A stretch of 39,176 nucleotides of DNA, taken from Chloroflexota bacterium (lineage in GTDB: Bacteria; Chloroflexota; Dehalococcoidia; Lucifugimonadales; UBA3495). Below, in pieces: positions 13,910 through 23,560 of this stretch; within the stretch, counting starts at the first letter, position 1; each line of letters starts with the position of its first letter. The notes beneath the pieces were generated by a model that ran no database searches, was not told the origin of the DNA, and worked only from the letters and a program-made list of their open reading frames with translations. The translations under genes were made by a program, and so were the position numbers. The DNA lies in assembly GCA_009837355.1 (NCBI GenBank), contig VXTR01000002.1:1-39176 (forward strand). The letters run 5' to 3'.

Positions 13910-16900
13910 ATGCAAGTAGAAGTTTCGGAAAAGGCCTTTGAAAACGCAATCGAAGCCTGTCTTGTCCATAGCGATGAAAGGTTGATTGGGGATGAACGGG
14001 TCCCCTATTTGGACCCAACGCCCGGCGGTTATCGGAAGCGGACATCCGACGACTATGACCGCGCTTTGTGTCTAATCCCGGAGGACGTGCTGGACTTTGT
14101 GCTGGTGACGCAGCCCCAGGAGTGGCGGCGGCTTTCCCAGCATCACGGCTCCGCCGTGAGGGAACAGTTCCTCAAGCGCCTGGCCTCCGAGATAGCCCGC
14201 CGGGGCGCTCTGGACGTGCTGCGCCACGGTATCCGGGACATGGGCTGCCGGTTTCGGCTGGCCTACTTCCGACCGTCCAGCGGCCTGAACGAAGAAACCC
14301 GGCGGCTCCACCGGGGCAATGTCTTCTCGGTGGTGCGGCAGCTCCACTACAGCGAGGGCAACAACCAGAGCTTGGACCTGGCCCTTTTCCTCAACGGCAT
14401 CCCAATCTTCACGGCGGAGCTCAAGAATCCTCTCACGGGGCAAACGGTGGAAGACGCCATCCGCCAGTACCGGACGGACCGGGACCCGCGTGAGCCGCTG
14501 CTCTCCTACCGGCGTTGCTTGGCCCACTTCGCCGTTGACCCCGATCTGGTCTATGTCACTACCCAACTGGCCGGGCCGCAGACCCGGTTCCTGCCCTTCA
14601 ACCGAGGCAAGTTTGGCGGCGCCGGCAACCCGCCCGTTCCGCCAACGCAGCACGGCTACGCCACCGCCTACCTCTGGGAAGAGACCTGGACGCGGGACAG
14701 CGTGCTGGACTTGGTGCGCCAGTTCATCCACGAGGTTGAGGAGGAGGACGACCGGGGCCGGAAGACGGGCAAGCGATACCTGATTTTCCCCCGCTACCAG
14801 CAACTGGACTGTGTACGACGGTTGGTGAGCGACGCCCGGCAGCGCGGAACGGGGCAACGCTACCTGGTGCAGCACTCGGCGGGAAGCGGCAAGACCTTCA
14901 CCATCGCCTGGCTGGCCCATCAACTGTCCACTCTTCACGATGCGGAGGACCGCCGGGTATTCGACTCCATCGTGATCATTTCCGACCGCCGGGTGCTGGA
15001 CCGCCAGCTCCAAGCGGCCATGCGACAGTTCGAGCAGACTCTGGGCGTCGTGGAGAACGTGGACACTACCTCCAGGCAGCTCAAGGAGGCATTGGAGTCC
15101 GGCAAGACCATTATAGTCACCACGCTCCAGAAGTTCCCAGTCATTGCCCAGGAAATCGGCGAGTTGCCAGGCCAACGATACGCCCTGATAGTAGATGAGG
15201 CCCATTCCTCGCAGTCCGGCGAGGGAACCCAGGGGCCGAGAGACGTGCTTGCCGTGCCGTCCCTGGAAGTGGCCGAAAGGGAGGATGCCGACGTCCCCGC
15301 GCCGGAGGACGAAGACTTGGACAACGCGGCGTTGGCGCAAATGGCGAGGCGGCAGCAACCGGCCAACGTTTCCACCTTTGCCTTCACCGCCACCCCGAAA
15401 TCGAAGACGCTGGAGCTTTTCGGCGCCCGACGGCCCGACGGCTCTTTCGCGCCCTTCCACCTTTACAGTATGCGCCAGGCCATCGAGGAAGGGTTCATCC
15501 TGGACGTATTGGAAAGTTACACCACTTTCAAGGCTTATTGGCGATTGCTCAAGACCATTGAGGACGACCCGCGCTACGACAAGTCCAAAGCCTCTTACCT
15601 GCTCCGGTCCTTCGTGGACCTGCACCCGCATGCCATAGACCAAAAGGTCCGAATCATGGTCGAGCACTTCACCGGCAAGTCCCAGAGCGAAATAGGCGGC
15701 CGGGCAAAGGCGATGATTGTGACGCGCTCGCGCCTGCACGCCGTCCGCTACAAGCTGGCTGTTGATCGGCGCCTGACCGAGCTTGGCAACCCGTTCAAGT
15801 CGCTGGTGGCCTTCTCCGGTACAGTGCATGACAGCGGCCAGTCCTATACGGAAGCCGGCATGAACAGCATACCGGAGGCCCAGACCGCTAAGACGTTTGA
15901 ATCTCCTGAATACCGGATACTGATTGTCGCCAACAAGTTCCAGACCGGGTTTGACCAGCCTCTGCTGCAAACCATGTACGTGGACAAGAAGCTGGGCGGT
16001 GTCAACGCGGTGCAGACCCTCTCCCGGCTGAACCGGACACACTCCGACAAGCCCGGCGCCATGGTCATCGACTTCGCCAACGAGTCTGACGACATCCAGG
16101 CCGCCTTCCAACCATATTATGAAACGACAATCTTGTCGGAGGCGACCGACCCCAACCTGCTGTATGAGGTTCAGACGAGGCTGAAGACTTACCCGGTCTT
16201 CACCGATGAGGATGTGGATGCCTTTGCCGGAGTGTTCTTCGGCGCCGGTTCAACTCAGGCTCAGCTTTATGCCGCGCTGGCTCCGTCCGTCCAACGCTTT
16301 TCCGAGCTTCAGGAAGATGAGCGGCAGGATTTCCGGGGTCAGGTAACGGACTATGTGCGTCTGTATTCCTTCTTGGCCCAGGTGATTACCTTCCTTGACG
16401 CTGACCTTGAGAGGCTCTACGTGTTCGCTCGGCACCTCCGACGGTTGCTCAGGGTTGACCGCGAAGAATTGCCGCTTGAAATCCAGCAGAACATCGACAT
16501 GGAGTCTTACCGAGTCCAGCAGACTGCCAGCGGGAAAGTTGCGCTGGAACGGAAGGGAGACAAACTAGACCCGGTACGGACCAAGGAACCAGGACAAAGA
16601 ACACCGGAAGAGTTGGAAGCCCTCTCACGCATCATTGCTGATCTCAACGAGCGTTTCGGTATCGAGTTGGGTCCCGAACACCGCATAACCCTGGGCAGAA
16701 TGATGGAACGCTTGGAGGAGGACGCTGCCTTGGAGACCGCCACGAAGGTCAACACGCTGGAGAACGTTCGGATTACCTTTGACCACAAGGTGGAGCAGGT
16801 CATCCAGGAAATCATCGACCTGAATTTCGACCTTTACAAGCGGATAACCGACGACCCTGCATTCGGGGAGGTAGTGAAGAACCACTTGTTCGACCAGTAT

Positions 16901-16960
16901 TTGCTTGGGCGTGGCACCTCATTGTCTGGCAAGAGCGGCGTGGGCTATGAAGCGCTTTAG
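13910..16960 (+). CDS. hsdR: Type I restriction endonuclease subunit HsdR
   Basis: A protein of 1016 residues, with AAGGAGG before the ATG. The N-terminal nuclease domain contains FLNGIPIFTAELKNP (about 160-175), where the E-L-K fits the PD-(D/E)XK site. The SF2 motor follows: Walker A SAGSGKT at about 323-330, DEAH (VDEAHSSQSG) near 429, TFAFTATPKSK as motif III, and TLSRLNRT as motif VI. The C-terminal helical part should dock on the M2S core. The protein translocates DNA with ATP and cuts at a distance from unmethylated sites. No motif is missing, so the system should restrict. A short gap with no feature separates it from the next gene. Confidence 0.96.
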   Translation: MQVEVSEKAFENAIEACLVHSDERLIGDERVPYLDPTPGGYRKRTSDDYDRALCLIPEDVLDFVLVTQPQEWRRLSQHHGSAVREQFLKRLASEIARRGALDVLRHGIRDMGCRFRLAYFRPSSGLNEETRRLHRGNVFSVVRQLHYSEGNNQSLDLALFLNGIPIFTAELKNPLTGQTVEDAIRQYRTDRDPREPLLSYRRCLAHFAVDPDLVYVTTQLAGPQTRFLPFNRGKFGGAGNPPVPPTQHGYATAYLWEETWTRDSVLDLVRQFIHEVEEEDDRGRKTGKRYLIFPRYQQLDCVRRLVSDARQRGTGQRYLVQHSAGSGKTFTIAWLAHQLSTLHDAEDRRVFDSIVIISDRRVLDRQLQAAMRQFEQTLGVVENVDTTSRQLKEALESGKTIIVTTLQKFPVIAQEIGELPGQRYALIVDEAHSSQSGEGTQGPRDVLAVPSLEVAEREDADVPAPEDEDLDNAALAQMARRQQPANVSTFAFTATPKSKTLELFGARRPDGSFAPFHLYSMRQAIEEGFILDVLESYTTFKAYWRLLKTIEDDPRYDKSKASYLLRSFVDLHPHAIDQKVRIMVEHFTGKSQSEIGGRAKAMIVTRSRLHAVRYKLAVDRRLTELGNPFKSLVAFSGTVHDSGQSYTEAGMNSIPEAQTAKTFESPEYRILIVANKFQTGFDQPLLQTMYVDKKLGGVNAVQTLSRLNRTHSDKPGAMVIDFANESDDIQAAFQPYYETTILSEATDPNLLYEVQTRLKTYPVFTDEDVDAFAGVFFGAGSTQAQLYAALAPSVQRFSELQEDERQDFRGQVTDYVRLYSFLAQVITFLDADLERLYVFARHLRRLLRVDREELPLEIQQNIDMESYRVQQTASGKVALERKGDKLDPVRTKEPGQRTPEELEALSRIIADLNERFGIELGPEHRITLGRMMERLEEDAALETATKVNTLENVRITFDHKVEQVIQEIIDLNFDLYKRITDDPAFGEVVKNHLFDQYLLGRGTSLSGKSGVGYEAL

Positions 16961-17278
16961 CACCATTCAATCGGATACCCTATCGAAATTCGAACAGGCT
17001 CGCTATCCGAGTGACTATCTACTCGGGAGTAGCTTCAGTGGGCCCTTGGCCTTTCGATGATGAAAACGAGAGGAGTTGGCCGGTTCGGCCCGGACCCTGG
17101 GGCGATTTCTCCCTATGTTGGAAGAACCATTCAGCGCTCGGAGGAGTCATTTTCAGGCGTGCCAACACTCGCTCGCCCTGTCTCAGACCGGAGATGACAG
17201 AAATCAGAGTGTCCACCCCTAGTCCAATGGGTTGTCATGCCGTGGAAATTGACATACCTTACCCATCTGGTGACCACC

Positions 17279-17713
17279 ATGGAAAGAAAAAGCACGTGCC
17301 GCCGCAGCCTGCTGGTCTTAGCCGCCATGATAGCCGCTATGCCGATGTTGTTGGATATCGGGTGTCGCGAACCTGTAACAATTGAAGTTCCAGCTCCCCG
17401 GCCGGTAGTAGAACTATACCAGTGGTTGCTTGACGACAAGACCCTCAATGAGTCCCGCTCTAAGCTTCGGGAAGAAAATCGGGAAGTGCACAGCTTCTTT
17501 GGCCCTATCACGGAAATAGATGGGAGCACGGTTAGGTTTCGCATTGAAGATAGACCGCTCCAACGAGACACGAGGCTCGACTGCGAGTTTTCCAGCGAGC
17601 GATCTATATTATCGTTGGATGCCGGCCAAACGGTGACTTTGTATGGATTCTTGAAAGAAGTGAGCAGGGTCGTGAAATTCAACAAGTGCGGATTCTATGA
17701 CAACAACCGATAG
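17279..17713 (+). CDS. Exported OB-fold-like (tRNA_anti-like) protein
   Basis: From the ATG at 17279 it has 144 residues; an upstream start at 17237 is possible. The N-terminus is a signal peptide with a basic start (MERKSTCRRS), a hydrophobic core (LLVLAAMIAAMPMLL) and a cysteine in DIGC that might be a poorly matched lipobox. The mature part reads VHSFFGPITEIDGSTVRFRI and later LDAGQTVTLYGFLKEVSRVV, ending in KCGFY. This is the strand pattern and final Cys typical of tRNA_anti-like exported proteins of unknown role. It follows hsdR but seems unrelated to restriction. The ribosome-binding site is weak. Confidence 0.65.
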   Translation: MERKSTCRRSLLVLAAMIAAMPMLLDIGCREPVTIEVPAPRPVVELYQWLLDDKTLNESRSKLREENREVHSFFGPITEIDGSTVRFRIEDRPLQRDTRLDCEFSSERSILSLDAGQTVTLYGFLKEVSRVVKFNKCGFYDNNR

Positions 17714-17998
17714 CAAAGCTGCCCAAACCACAAAAGCAGAGACGGGTTGAGAATTTCGCCGAGCAGGCCGGACTTTGCACAGCCCTAAGTCACTCAAACA
17801 CCCCTTTTGTTCATCTATCACTGGTTAAACCGATCCCTGATATAGGCCTACAGCCCCATCCACATCTCAAAGATGGTACTGCCTACCGTCAAGTCAAGCC
17901 CACCAAATTGGACAAAATCAAGAACCTTCACGCTGAGGTTCGCTCTGGAGCTTTAGCTGCGCTCTAGCCCGGAGCATTGGCGAAACCCGGTAACCGTC
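17714..17998. other. Gap with a possible coding remnant
   Basis: A plus-strand frame is open from 17701 to a TAG at 17967 and reads protein-like near its end (YRQVKPTKLDKIKNLHAEVR). It contains no ATG, GTG or TTG, and it stops 31 bp before the shared terminator. It may be the tail of a deleted gene. Confidence 0.35.
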
Positions 17999-18037
17999 AT
18001 CAAGGCCCTGCCGTTTCGGCAGGGCCTTGATTTTGTC
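17999..18037. terminator. Bidirectional hairpin terminator at the end of the minus-strand operon
   Basis: A stem of about 15 bp (ATCAAGGCCCTGCCG pairing with CGGCAGGGCCTTGAT) closes a three-base loop, with a T-rich GATTTTGT tail on the plus side. The sequence is symmetric, so it can serve transcripts from both sides. It lies 33 bp beyond the stop of the last minus-strand gene. Confidence 0.85.
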
Positions 18038-18069
18038 TAATCGCCCTTATTGGAGGGAGTTACAGAACC

Positions 18070-18327
18070 TCAGGGACAGACCGACCCGTCCAAGGTGGTG
18101 ATCGCCCAGTAACGAGAGGCGGTCAGGACGCAGGCGATCTCCACTACCTCCAGGAGCACAGTGTCCGAGTTCAAGCTTTCGTTGATATGCCGGCTGACTG
18201 GGTTCTCTAGTACTCGGTATCCATCAACTTCTCGCCACCAACGGGTCTGGGAACTCCCGAACGGGCCCAACCTGGCGATAGGCGGTACCATTCTCGAAGG
18301 CATGAACTCGTTATTGATTGCAGCCAC
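18070..18327 (-). CDS. Small unknown protein, last gene of the minus-strand operon
   Basis: A frame of 85 residues starts at GTG 15 bp after the DUF499 stop and ends 33 bp before the terminator. The position argues that it is translated. It reads like protein: a Trp/Arg-rich middle (SSQTRWWREVDGYRVLENPV), then a hydrophobic helix (TVLLEVVEIACVLTASRYWA). No clear ribosome-binding site is seen and I do not know the family. It may be a small accessory subunit of the defence operon, or only the decayed end of a longer gene. Confidence 0.5.
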   Translation of the reverse strand: MAAINNEFMPSRMVPPIARLGPFGSSQTRWWREVDGYRVLENPVSRHINESLNSDTVLLEVVEIACVLTASRYWAITTLDGSVCP

Positions 18328-18342
18328 GAATTGGCTACATGG

Positions 18343-21300
18343 CTACTGCAACTTCAGATCCTCGGACACCTCGGCCAGCAGAGAATTGATAGCCTCCACG
18401 ATCGAAGGACTCGGGGGATTTTCCCCTCCAAGTTCGATTTGGATGTTGAATCTGAGCTGATGTCCTACGGCAGCCATTGCAATGCCCGGTATTTTGTCAG
18501 CCAAGTCCTGAACTCCGTTGGCTTCCAAAGTTGCTTCGGCAGTGATTGTCCCCAATCGATCTGGGGCATACTGTCCCCCTCGGCTATCCAGAATTCCCGA
18601 GCCTGTTGCTGCCTGAACGACTACATGCTGGGCGTTGGCAAAGTCGCACGGCCATGGCTGGCTATCGGGGGCGAGTTCAATCCACCTGGTGTTAATGCCC
18701 GAATTGATCGCTGACTGAACGACGACCCACGGCAAGGGCTTCCCTCGTTGCGCGGACAATGCAGTGACGATTGCAAAAACATTAGCCCTACCACCTTTCC
18801 AAGCGTTGGGGATCGCGGCTTCGGTCAGTTCTGTCACGGCAACCGGCGCCGGCGGCGCGTTCAAGGTGGCACTAGAATTGAGAATTCCTGTAGGCACGGT
18901 TTCACCAAATATGGACGCGGGACCGTTTGTCAACCATACCAATCCTCGCTCCACGGCATCTGCAATCGCCTCCTCGACGGCCCGCGAGTCGCATTTGGGA
19001 ATGAACGCGGTGTCTTCATACCCTTCTTTGGGTACTACAACCGAGTGGCCACCTGCAAAATAGCTGATAACGTCTTGGACAGTGATTTCATCCGTAGGCC
19101 ACAGACCTGGAAGACTTTCGGGGCCAAGCAGGGCAGGGTCAATATCGCTGAGAGTGGCCGACTCAGGAAGAAAGACCTCGAGGGCCGGGTCTCTCAAAAC
19201 TTGTTCTTCGATAGCAGTGCGCCAGACGGTCTTCACCGTCCGGTCTGGACGCATCAATTGGCCGACCCAAATCCCTTCTCGAATTCCCTGGGCGACGGTA
19301 TCCAATATCTCCTTCTGGTGTAGCATCTTGGGCAGTTTCGCAAACTGAGCAAATGAGCCTACTAAGTCCTTGACCTGTCGAGAATCTTCCCCGTCTCGCC
19401 ACAAATCATAGGGGCCGCCCGGCAACATAGCCTCCGAACTGATGGAGGTTTCCTGTATCCGAGAGCGGCGGTCGGCCTTGATCGTAAGGAACAGCGGATC
19501 ATTGTCCACGGCGATCCTGAACGCCTGGATTTCGTTGCTTTCATTGACGGTCACGACAACCGAGTAGGCTTGACTAACGGCATCGGCGATTCGCCTTTCA
19601 GCGGAGGCAGTTTCGTTGACAAGCATCTGTTCACGGATTGGGTCAATCGGTTGACCCTTCAGGAGTTCTCTCACTTCCAACCAACCCAGATGTTCCCTGA
19701 CCCGATCCCTTGCTAAATCCAAGCCGTCCCGGGATGGAACAGCCAGGACGATGGCGTTGCGATTTACTCTGGGCCGATCTGGGGCCGTGGTCTCGTTGAT
19801 GAAGCGGCGAGCTTCTGCGCTTGGTTTGCCGGATTCGGAAGCTGCGTTTGGACCTAGGACAGCGTAATGGAAGTCTCCGTCGTCGGAAATGTCGCGGGGC
19901 CGGTCTGGGAGGTTGTGTACCCTTGCACCGGCAGCAGAGGCCCCGCTGGTCAGAGACCGATGTCTCCTGATGTGTTCCAACAGTTCTGTTTCCACGCGTC
20001 CGGGCAGCACCCGGTTCACGCAGGCGTCGTCGTGCATCTGGCGCAGGTTCGGGCGATTACCCAGCCGCCACGACTTGGGCAGACCCCTAGCCCCATCCTG
20101 TGATGTTTCTGCCGTCCCTATTTCCACTTCGTCCAAGAACCAAGACAGCTCTGTCCAGCGATGCAGTGACCTTTCCAGTTCTATCTTGTCCGGTTTGGTC
20201 GGCGCTACCAGCATCATCAGCTCTTGGGTTTGGGTCTTTTGGCCAATTGGCTGGGAACCCAGAAACACGGAGACCACCGCCTGCTCCACTTCTCTGTGCT
20301 GTAGCCCGGTCATTTCAGACTGGACAGTACGGGCCTTGGCAAGCTCTCCTTCCAAAATTGGGCGCCATTCCTGGTGAGAACCTGTGCCGGTATCCACACT
20401 GGCGAAGGACGCCAATTCGTTGGCAGACTCGGAAAGGTCGCTCCTGCCAGGTTCGTTCAGGAACACATTTGATCCGATCAGCGGGCTGGTGTCCCATTTT
20501 TCAGAATCCCGCAACGCCATGGCAAAGGTACGCAAGATTCCCCGGGTCCGCTGGAACCCATCGAGTTGAGTCCATCGAGTATAAAAGGCTTCCGTGAGGT
20601 CGGGGTGAAAGGGGTAACTTCCCAGGAATCGCTCTTCGGCAGAAGGACGGGCCTTTTGAGTTTGCTCGTCCAATAGGGCGATGTTCCCCACCACGGAAGT
20701 TACGTGAGGGCGGAAGACGCTGGGGTCCCGAATTGAATCGGGCTTGAAAAAACGGCGCCGGAGCACCTCCGCTACGTCGTCCTTGCTAACGGGACTGATA
20801 TCTTCCTCCGTTTGCCGCCCGAACACCTCCGACACTTCCCGGTAAATTTGGTTGCCCAAGTCGTCGTGCTTTCTGGGGTCCGACGCCAGAAGGGAGGCGA
20901 CCATGGAGCAGCGAGCCACCTTTACTACCGCTTGGGTGAGGTACTGGAAGAAATTCACCAGTCCTCCCCGTGTGCCTGGCGATACCTCGACCTGTCCGCG
21001 AAGGTACATCAGCGCCTCGTCCAACAGCACCAGGGTAGAAAGCCCCTCCTCTTGAGGCTTGGACAGCAACTCCACGAGCAACGGCTCTGCCGGCGGTGTC
21101 TCCCGTTCCTCGTCATTGCCATCAGCATGGATGAGCCGTAGGCCATCCGCCCCGGCCAATTGGTAGGCGAGGACACTCCAAGGGTGTTTCAGCATCCTGA
21201 GGGCACCGTCAGGTCCCGGGGTCTCGATGCCCTTCTCCAAGTCGATTTTGTCGAAGCACAGCGCAGCCACACGGGCCCTGGGAGGCTTGAAACCAATGTG

Positions 21301-21663
21301 GGCCTCAAACTCCCGGACGGCAGGAAGGTCCGGGAGGGTTTCCGGTGCATGGGCCAGGTGCCAAAGAGTAACGAGGGAGTGGGTCTTGCCACCGCCGTAG
21401 TTCACCGAAATCTTCCGGTATGCCTTGTCGGTCCGTCCAGCCAGGCGCAGGCAAACATCCTTGACCAGTTCCCGGAGGTTGTACGTGGGATAGGTGAGGG
21501 CGAAGAACTCCGCTGGATCTTCGTAGACAGGCCGGAGGCCCTTCTGCATCACCACGTCGTACAGGTCAGCGGCGAATATGGACAAAGATAGCTCGCCAGT
21601 CTTGAGGTCGTCCCGCAGTTCTACCACCTCGTGCCAGGGTTTCAATGCAGTTCTCTGTGCCAT
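18343..21663 (-). CDS. DUF499 ATPase (anti-phage associated)
   Basis: A protein of 1106 residues. The N-terminal AAA-type ATPase has Walker A GGGKTHSL at 90-97 and Walker B LVLLDEALMYL at 211-221. A large helical region follows, with a C-terminal part of alpha/beta repeats. DUF499 proteins accompany DUF1156 methyltransferases and helicases in defence loci (helicase-methylase-ATPase type, related to DISARM); their exact activity is not established. Here it is the last large gene of the operon and starts 11 bp after the TOPRIM-like gene. The motifs are intact, so it should hydrolyse ATP. The family name comes from recognition of the N-terminal pattern and neighbourhood. Confidence 0.9.
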   Translation of the reverse strand: MAQRTALKPWHEVVELRDDLKTGELSLSIFAADLYDVVMQKGLRPVYEDPAEFFALTYPTYNLRELVKDVCLRLAGRTDKAYRKISVNYGGGKTHSLVTLWHLAHAPETLPDLPAVREFEAHIGFKPPRARVAALCFDKIDLEKGIETPGPDGALRMLKHPWSVLAYQLAGADGLRLIHADGNDEERETPPAEPLLVELLSKPQEEGLSTLVLLDEALMYLRGQVEVSPGTRGGLVNFFQYLTQAVVKVARCSMVASLLASDPRKHDDLGNQIYREVSEVFGRQTEEDISPVSKDDVAEVLRRRFFKPDSIRDPSVFRPHVTSVVGNIALLDEQTQKARPSAEERFLGSYPFHPDLTEAFYTRWTQLDGFQRTRGILRTFAMALRDSEKWDTSPLIGSNVFLNEPGRSDLSESANELASFASVDTGTGSHQEWRPILEGELAKARTVQSEMTGLQHREVEQAVVSVFLGSQPIGQKTQTQELMMLVAPTKPDKIELERSLHRWTELSWFLDEVEIGTAETSQDGARGLPKSWRLGNRPNLRQMHDDACVNRVLPGRVETELLEHIRRHRSLTSGASAAGARVHNLPDRPRDISDDGDFHYAVLGPNAASESGKPSAEARRFINETTAPDRPRVNRNAIVLAVPSRDGLDLARDRVREHLGWLEVRELLKGQPIDPIREQMLVNETASAERRIADAVSQAYSVVVTVNESNEIQAFRIAVDNDPLFLTIKADRRSRIQETSISSEAMLPGGPYDLWRDGEDSRQVKDLVGSFAQFAKLPKMLHQKEILDTVAQGIREGIWVGQLMRPDRTVKTVWRTAIEEQVLRDPALEVFLPESATLSDIDPALLGPESLPGLWPTDEITVQDVISYFAGGHSVVVPKEGYEDTAFIPKCDSRAVEEAIADAVERGLVWLTNGPASIFGETVPTGILNSSATLNAPPAPVAVTELTEAAIPNAWKGGRANVFAIVTALSAQRGKPLPWVVVQSAINSGINTRWIELAPDSQPWPCDFANAQHVVVQAATGSGILDSRGGQYAPDRLGTITAEATLEANGVQDLADKIPGIAMAAVGHQLRFNIQIELGGENPPSPSIVEAINSLLAEVSEDLKLQ

Positions 21664-21674
21664 GATGACCTCAC

Positions 21675-22283
21675 TTAAGTTGCTTGAACGGCGGACGCTA
21701 GCCGCTGGGCCAGGGCGTCAAAGTCCTCCGGGCATTTCTGGCGGATGGCGGGAACCCGTCGGGCTGCTTCTTCCCCCAAAACTTGCCAAATCCTTCGAGA
21801 TTCCTCTGAATTCAGGCCCCGTCGACTGTATTCGGTAGCGTTAACCAAGCCGCGCCGGACGGCCAGCGGCTCGAAGTACTGTTCCTTAACCTGGACTTCC
21901 GCCCTTACGTCCGTCCACCGCCATTCGCGGGGAAGAGTCAATCCGGCCAGCGCCCAGGTCTCAACTTCTTCCCAAGCGTTTTCGGCGAAAAAAACGCACC
22001 TGCTCTGGAACTCCGCTTCAATCCGGTCAAGCCTCTGCCGCCGTCCCAAAGCGCCGTCGCGGTCAACGCACAGTATGAAGATGTCAGTCATCCCCTGTTG
22101 GTCGTTGACAATTGCCGCCAGTTTGTCGGTTTTGACAGCTTCGTCAATGCCACCGAGCAATGGATCTTGACAGACTACGACCTGCGGGTTGGGCGCTCCG
22201 AGGCGCCTGAAGAGCCGGGAAATTAGCGGTTTAAGGATGTATTGGTCCTTACGGAAGTCCTCGGGAATGACCAATATGTTCAT
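21675..22283 (-). CDS. TOPRIM-like protein, partner of the ATPase upstream
   Basis: A protein of 202 residues, overlapping the upstream ATPase gene by four bases (ATGA). Strand 1 gives NILVIPED with Glu8, and strand 3 gives IFILCVDRDG with Asp74 and Asp76. Together these form the acidic triad of TOPRIM nucleases (E, then DxD). The rest is helical and charged, with no membrane or HTH part. Two-gene pairs of RecF/OLD-like ATPase plus TOPRIM protein act in abortive defence: RloA-RloB, AbiL and PARIS (where the TOPRIM protein is a nuclease released on triggering), and OLD or Gabija when fused. The family number is not certain (DUF4276/RloB-like is my best guess). Confidence 0.75.
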   Translation of the reverse strand: MNILVIPEDFRKDQYILKPLISRLFRRLGAPNPQVVVCQDPLLGGIDEAVKTDKLAAIVNDQQGMTDIFILCVDRDGALGRRQRLDRIEAEFQSRCVFFAENAWEEVETWALAGLTLPREWRWTDVRAEVQVKEQYFEPLAVRRGLVNATEYSRRGLNSEESRRIWQVLGEEAARRVPAIRQKCPEDFDALAQRLASAVQAT

Positions 22284-23560
22284 TCGAGCACCCCCTGCTC
22301 CCAGTCATCCTCATCGTCATCCAAGTGGTCGGAGTCAGAGTCCCCTTCGGAGAACTTCATCGCAGTTTCAAACCAACCACTGGTGAGAAGCCGTTCCAAG
22401 CCCTTGGCTTCGCGCAACTCCCGAAGATTGAATAGCCCTGCTATCGGACGAATGACGCTGTCGGCCCAGTACTGGTCGCGGTAAACGACAGAGGTGTTCT
22501 CGAAAGCCGTATCGCTCATCCATGCCAGCAGGGCCGGCGAGTGAGTAGTAGTGACGACCTGGATATTACCCTCAGCGGTTTGCTGCTCAATAAGGTCGAG
22601 GAGCAGCCACAGCCGGTTGGGATGGATGCCGTTGTCTATCTCCTCGAAGAAGTAGAGGCCGCCTTCGTTGGGACCGAGCAGCGCCGCCAAGATGCCCAGG
22701 AAGCGCAGGGTGCCGTCGGAGGCGCTGTAGGCCGATACCTTGCGTCCGTTGCGTTCCACGATGTGGAGATGCACCCGCCCGCTGGGGTCGCGGGGAAAGT
22801 CGAAGTCCTTAACGTCCATGGGAGTGAGTTCCTGCAGCCAGGACATCAGATTGCGCCCGCGCTGGGGGTCGGCGCAGATTGCTTCTAGGACTGATGGCAA
22901 GTTCTCGCCGCTGTCGCCCAGCATGGATGCGCCGGTTATGGATGGTTCCCGCATTCGTTCTGGCATAAATTCCAAGTATCTGATCTTGCCGAGGACGTTG
23001 TTGAATTCTCGCCTGGCGTTTAGGTTTCGCCACGAATATGTAGTCGAAAGTTGGGCCAGGGCCGGTTGAGAGCGACTAAGCTCAATCCAGCTTTTGCCGG
23101 TGTCGTCTGCGGGCAGTTTGAGGAGGGAATCGTGGGATTCAACAGTCTTATAGACCAACTCCAAGCCGACCCTTAGTTCCTCGTCCATCAGGCGGAACCC
23201 GTCGGGGCTGTCCGGCGCGAACGCGACCTTGATTGAATATGATGTCTTTGTCTCCACCGAGTCCAGTTCGACCCCAAGGGAGAACCAGAATGGCACACCG
23301 GGAGAGGCCGGGCACATTCGAAGTATTTCGTTGGGTGCCCCTCTGATTCCCGCCCATTCCCTTTGTCCACCTGGCCCGTACCTCCCGCCGAGAATCTCCG
23401 CCAGCGTGTAGCCCCGGCCAATGCCGTGGAGGAAGCGGAAAGCGTCGCGGATGTTGCTCTTGCCACTGGCGTTGGCGCCCACGATCACGGTGAAGGGGCC
23501 TACCTTCAGCGTCTCGTCGGCGAAGTTCTTGAAATTGACCATGCGAACTGACGTAATCAT
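22280..23560 (-). CDS. RecF/OLD-like AAA ATPase
   Basis: A protein of 426 residues that starts in a four-base overlap with the methyltransferase stop. The N-terminus ITSVRMVNFKNFADETLKVG, followed by Walker A GANASGKS (28-35), is the pattern of AAA15/OLD/RecF-type ATPases. The C-terminal lobe has a Walker B/signature stretch GGLYFFEEIDNGIHPNRL (about residue 300) and the H-loop VTTTHSP (about 338). These proteins dimerise on ATP around an SMC-like head. The overlap and the adjoining TOPRIM gene make a pair with it. In PARIS the ATPase detects phage anti-restriction proteins and sets free the TOPRIM nuclease; by analogy this pair could watch over the methylase, which is inference. Confidence 0.9.
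   Translation of the reverse strand: MITSVRMVNFKNFADETLKVGPFTVIVGANASGKSNIRDAFRFLHGIGRGYTLAEILGGRYGPGGQREWAGIRGAPNEILRMCPASPGVPFWFSLGVELDSVETKTSYSIKVAFAPDSPDGFRLMDEELRVGLELVYKTVESHDSLLKLPADDTGKSWIELSRSQPALAQLSTTYSWRNLNARREFNNVLGKIRYLEFMPERMREPSITGASMLGDSGENLPSVLEAICADPQRGRNLMSWLQELTPMDVKDFDFPRDPSGRVHLHIVERNGRKVSAYSASDGTLRFLGILAALLGPNEGGLYFFEEIDNGIHPNRLWLLLDLIEQQTAEGNIQVVTTTHSPALLAWMSDTAFENTSVVYRDQYWADSVIRPIAGLFNLRELREAKGLERLLTSGWFETAMKFSEGDSDSDHLDDDEDDWEQGVLE

Noticed and set aside
14072-16111. A 679-codon open frame on the minus strand opposite hsdR
   Set aside because: It is the antisense shadow of a well-supported HsdR gene in GC-rich DNA and shows no family signature or ribosome-binding site.
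17701-17967. A plus-strand open frame ending near the terminator
   Set aside because: It contains no ATG, GTG or TTG codon, so it cannot be an independent gene; kept only as a possible remnant.
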